NCBI GenBank assembly: GCA_012845835.1
Contig: JABAKD010000022.1
Coordinates: forward strand, 4,236,444 to 4,300,443
Reading direction: 5' to 3'
Source: Undaria pinnatifida
Taxonomy: Eukaryota > Sar > Phaeophyceae > Laminariales > Alariaceae
DNA length: 64,000 nucleotides
Translations under genes and position numbers: made by a program
Shown here: piece by piece, positions 60,733 to 64,000 of the stretch
Layout: each line of letters begins with the position of its first letter
Position numbering within the stretch: position 1 is the first letter of the stretch
Notes under the pieces: model-generated
The model's input: only the letters and a program-made list of their open reading frames with translations
Told to the model about the DNA's origin: nothing
The model's database searches: none

Positions 60733-61026
60733 TGTGTGTTTTCCGTTTGGCGAATGATGCAATCGCTACTGCGAGGAGAGTGGCAAGGCTCTAGTAGGCG
60801 TCGCCATCACTATCCGATCCCATCGGCTCGTGGTGAGGCCCGAGGTGTGTGCCAGTGGATAGCGGGGCACAGCAGCAGCAGCAGCGCGAGTACGCCTATG
60901 ATACCTGTTGCTTGCTCAGCAGATAGTCCCCAGCTCGTAATGGTATTTGATTTTGCTGGGTAGCCTGGACGAAGATATAAGCTGTCCTACCTGGCACATA
61001 CGCTTCCTTTGACTTTCTTTTACTCA

Positions 61027-61062
61027 GGGTTAGAATTAGGGTTAGGGTTAGGGTTAGTTTAA
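61027..61062. repeat. interstitial telomere-like GGGTTA repeats
   Basis: Four consecutive TTAGGG-type units. Shorter runs occur at 48060, 50500 and 50605. They are too short for a telomere. Confidence 0.8.
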
Positions 61063-61246
61063 CTGTCCGCAGTCTTGTGGTGCACTTGCGGCGGTTGCTG
61101 TGAAGATCGAAAGTGGAGCAATAGAGCAAGAAGAATGTGTGTTGCCGGAGGGCGGCGTGTATAGGGCTGGTAATGCTCTTGAAGACACGGAAGGTCAAGG
61201 GTTCCCTTTTTGATATTGTGGGCACCGCTGCTGCCGTCAGAAACGG

Positions 61247-62152
61247 TGTGTGTATTCTTGACGTTAAACTGCTCTTTCCACCCATGTACATCCAGCTCAA
61301 CCAGTGTCCGAGGCGTAACCTCCTACGACGAGAGACGAGCTCTGAGGTCTCAAACTGCGAGACAGAGATACGCGTTCCAAATACAGCAAGGTGCCAACCG
61401 CAATGAACATGCGGGCAAATAGTACGCAGACGATATGGCAATACAGACCATGCGGAAATGTTCGTACTCTTACTGTAGGTGCATTCGGAACCCAGTATGG
61501 TTGCTGCCCCGAATTTGACTGGGTGGTGTCATCTACTTTGTTGCTATTCATACAATTCGCGCGAGTCGACGAGGGAAGAAAATGCTGAATTCTTCTCGCG
61601 GTAAAAGTGAAGGCACGTACCGTAGTGGGGACGGGGGAGGAGGGCCCGCTATGTGACACCGGATTGGAGCTACTGGTGGGAGGGAGGGGAGAGTAGTGCG
61701 AGGATAATAAATGGGACGAAGAAAAATATAAAATAAAATACAATGAACTAAAATGAAGTTGCTGGCTGTTTTGCGTTGCTTGCATGTTTTGTCTTGCCTT
61801 TTTGTTTCGCTCAACTTTTGTTCTTCCTGGGTACTTCGTCCGCCCCTCATGCGTTCCTGTTCCCCTCTTTTTTTTTCTTTTTTTTCTTTGTTTTGCTTTC
61901 TCTTCTTTCTTCTTATTATCTTTTTTTTTTCTTGCAAATAGTCTCATGTGCTGGCTTGCGTATGCTTTGCCCTCGTATTCATTGGGGTTGGCATTGCATG
62001 GCCGAACCACCCAAGGCTGTATTTGCCGTGTAAGAATCTCTGTCTTGTGGTTTGTGACCGCAGAGCTCGTCTCTCTCGGAAGCGTCGGCAGGGACACTGG
62101 TTGTGCTGGATGTAGATGGGCGGAAATATCAGTTTAATGTTAAAAAACGCAC
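61247..62152. mobile_element. foldback element with ~190-bp inverted arms
   Basis: The left arm (61247-61430) and the inverse of the right arm (61945-62152) share ttaaactg.t.tttcc.ccca, tacatccag, aaccagtgtcc, gagagacgagctctg, agacagagat and caaatacag. The interior includes 'ctgggtggtgtcatct', also found at 11.98 kb. Tracts of T-rich sequence (61860-61935) lie in the loop. No transposase seen. Confidence 0.75.
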
Positions 62153-62510
62153 ACATTGGTGCGCAGATGCTCACAGTGCTCCCAACACGCGGGGAGTATT
62201 GAGAGTCCGGGTATAGTACTGCGAATACTCACAATATGGGAGTGCTGACGACCACTACTGGATTATCGCACAGCTTGCAACGATGAGTATCGACCCTTAA
62301 ATTGATCGAACTCACAGCTGACGTGTTTTAAGACACTTACTGAAAGTGCTGCTGCCAATACTGCCAGCATTTTTAGTACCCCAGTGTTTTGCCCCCGAAG
62401 GCGCTTCACTCCAACTCCCACACCTGGGAATGTCGGTGTACTACCTATTATGTCTGAGTGCATTCCGGGCAGTCCCCGCACTATCGAACCCCGAAACACC
62501 GATACCTGAT

Positions 62511-62600
62511 TTACCCCTTTACAACTGGAAACCCGTTTTTGGGGTCAACATTACTTGGATTTAGTATAAGGGAGGGGTTCGGGGGCTTTCAAGGGGTTAA
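62511..62600. mobile_element. TTAA-type MITE
   Basis: Opposite orientation to 10755: begins ttacccctttacaactggaa, ends ctttcaaggggttaa. Confidence 0.75.
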
Positions 62601-63055
62601 GAAAGTATCCGCGTATTAGTAGGACAGAACGCCGACATACTGCTGCGCGTACTCGCAGACGAACCCTAAATTACTCGTGATGTTCTGTTAATAAGTGCAG
62701 CAGATGGCCCCTTGTAAGTGACCCCGCGATAAGGTTAGTCGGTATACAAGGGACAAGGGACGTCAACTTCTCCGCAACGTTTTCCCCCACTCTATGGGAC
62801 CTCACCCCTTATAGTGGACGTAACACCCAATGATGGACTCCAAGCCCCTTACAAGGGGCCACCACATAGTCTCCTGCTTGAAACACGCCACATGGACTGC
62901 TAGAAACCTCAAGAGGCGCCAAATGTGTTAAGCGTCGTCGGTATGAGGGATCCTGCTGCCCCGACCCTCTATGGTCCCTTAAAAGGGGCCACCCACGTTA
63001 TTTATAGCATTATATCATACGACCGGATGTTCTTTGTTTTTGTTTGATTGCGCAG

Positions 63056-63245
63056 GAGGCGGGCAGAAAGCCAAGGCAAAGGTCGACAGGTCGCGCAAGC
63101 AAGCACTTCAGCAGAAACAGCAGCAGCAGCAATCGACACCCGTCGCTAACCCCTCTGGCGGAGAGGACGTGCCGGGAAGCGGACAGGGCGACAGCACCAT
63201 GAGCGTGCGCTACAGCAGAGTCACGTCCGGCGATGGCCCCGGCAG
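63056..63245 (+). CDS. internal exon of an unidentified gene
   Basis: Between acceptor ttgcgcag| and donor GGCAG|gtcagg lies a 190-nt exon open in one frame (acceptor in phase 1, donor in phase 2). It encodes a basic stretch (GQKAKAKVDRSRKQALQQKQ), poly-Gln from cag repeats, and a Gly/Ser-rich end (SGGEDVPGSGQGDSTMSVRY, SRVTSGDGPG). Its composition fits a disordered nuclear or regulatory protein, but no domain is visible. Neighbouring exons are not identified; the gene probably continues beyond the window or upstream. Confidence 0.5.
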
Positions 63246-64000
63246 GTCAGGCGCTAATATTTTTCGTATTGCACAGCCTTTCACCACTGGATAACAAAAT
63301 CCACACTATTTCTAACTTGATTTCCCCCAAAACGTAAGCGAGTCCTGAACGGGTCAGGGTACCTGGTATTTGACTATAAATGACCCTATTTCGCACTTCA
63401 GAAGAGAAAAATTACAACAATAATTATGGTTTCTGCATCGACCACGTTGACTGGGGGTTGACAAGCTTGGTGACTTGGTGTCCGAACTAAAAATGCAAAG
63501 TGTCAGACGGCACGAGTGCAGCGTGATCCTGCTGCTGCTACTGCACACTCACACGTATCGTGGATGGTTGATGAGCCAACCAATTGTTTCGTTGCTATAT
63601 ATTTTGTACAATTATTAATATACTAGTTTCTGTAAGGGTTTACTATATAATACGTCGTATTGTATATTTATGTTGTGACCTTTTTGGGATCCTTGAGACC
63701 ATGTATATAGCATCGTGCGTTTTTAGGCGGGAAAACGTGGTATTTCCCGGACGAATTTTGACCCCATTTGGTTTTTCGGATCTTCCTAGGGCTCCAGCAC
63801 CTTTGTGTGACCACGGACTCTAGATTTTTGACAAGAGTTAATGTGAGAAAACAACAACAACAATATATAGCGGCCAAAATAACGACGTAACGTCTCGACG
63901 AGTGCGATGCTGTCAACCGTCGACCGTGCTTAATCCTGACCCGCGATTTTCGCGTTCTTTCCGTCTCTTCCGCATGCGCTTGGTTTTGGCGCGGAAGCAG
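63246..64000. other. window end, no exon recognised
   Basis: A TACCTGGTA palindrome lies at 63360. 63795-63850 contains 'tgtgaccacggact..tttgacaagag' words related to the SINE body. Nothing coding was recognised. Confidence 0.35.

Noticed and set aside
61027-61062. Telomere or chromosome end
   Set aside because: Only about four TTAGGG-type units, with unrelated DNA on both sides.

Overview
Nuclear DNA of a photosynthetic stramenopile, most likely a brown alga (an inference). The evidence is a plastid fibrillin whose leader ends in a signal peptide followed by Phe (A-C-W-A|F, the ASAFAP-type site of red-derived secondary plastids), many GT-AG introns of about 0.3-3.3 kb, and dense old transposon debris. 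No bacterial-style operon, rRNA, functional tRNA or CRISPR array was seen. Gene models below were built by matching exon phases and splice sites by eye.

Layout. (1) 0.25-2.7 kb, minus: a DUF819 multi-pass membrane protein; two exons are resolved and its 5' start is uncertain. (2) 4.47-8.19 kb, plus: a complete four-exon PAP/fibrillin gene. Its third intron holds a ~65-bp tandem array with a palindromic core. (3) 8.2-13.2 kb: no gene; MITE-like elements, one of them a clean nested insertion. (4) 13.3-20.2 kb, minus: a decayed Ty3/gypsy-type element with an unusual NADAR domain upstream of protease-RT-RNase H-integrase-chromodomain-like tail. Its RT is split by an inverted duplication containing a piece of a Ty1/copia element. 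(5) 20.3-25.1 kb: no gene; a TIR element, a GTAGCA-type repeat and a 12-bp minisatellite. (6) 25.1-46.6 kb, minus: one long gene with 14 recognised exons encoding a seven-bladed RCC1 propeller followed by BTB and a short helical (BACK-like) tail. Its introns hold SINEs, MITEs, microsatellites, an 800-bp tandem duplication and a decayed copy of one of its own exons. (7) 46.6-64 kb: mostly repeats, with a tentative plus-strand gene of unknown function (54.7-60.7 kb) and a confident but unidentified internal exon at 63.06-63.25 kb.

The three well-supported genes share no obvious pathway: a membrane transporter-like protein, a plastid lipid-associated protein and a probable protein-interaction/ubiquitin-adaptor protein. 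The most unusual content is mobile DNA: a NADAR-bearing retroelement, an inverted copia-in-gypsy insertion, a TTAA-flanked MITE family with an empty-site comparison, and a strongly over-represented 9-bp palindrome TACC(A/T)GGTA that looks like an inserted or terminal sequence of a small TIR element.
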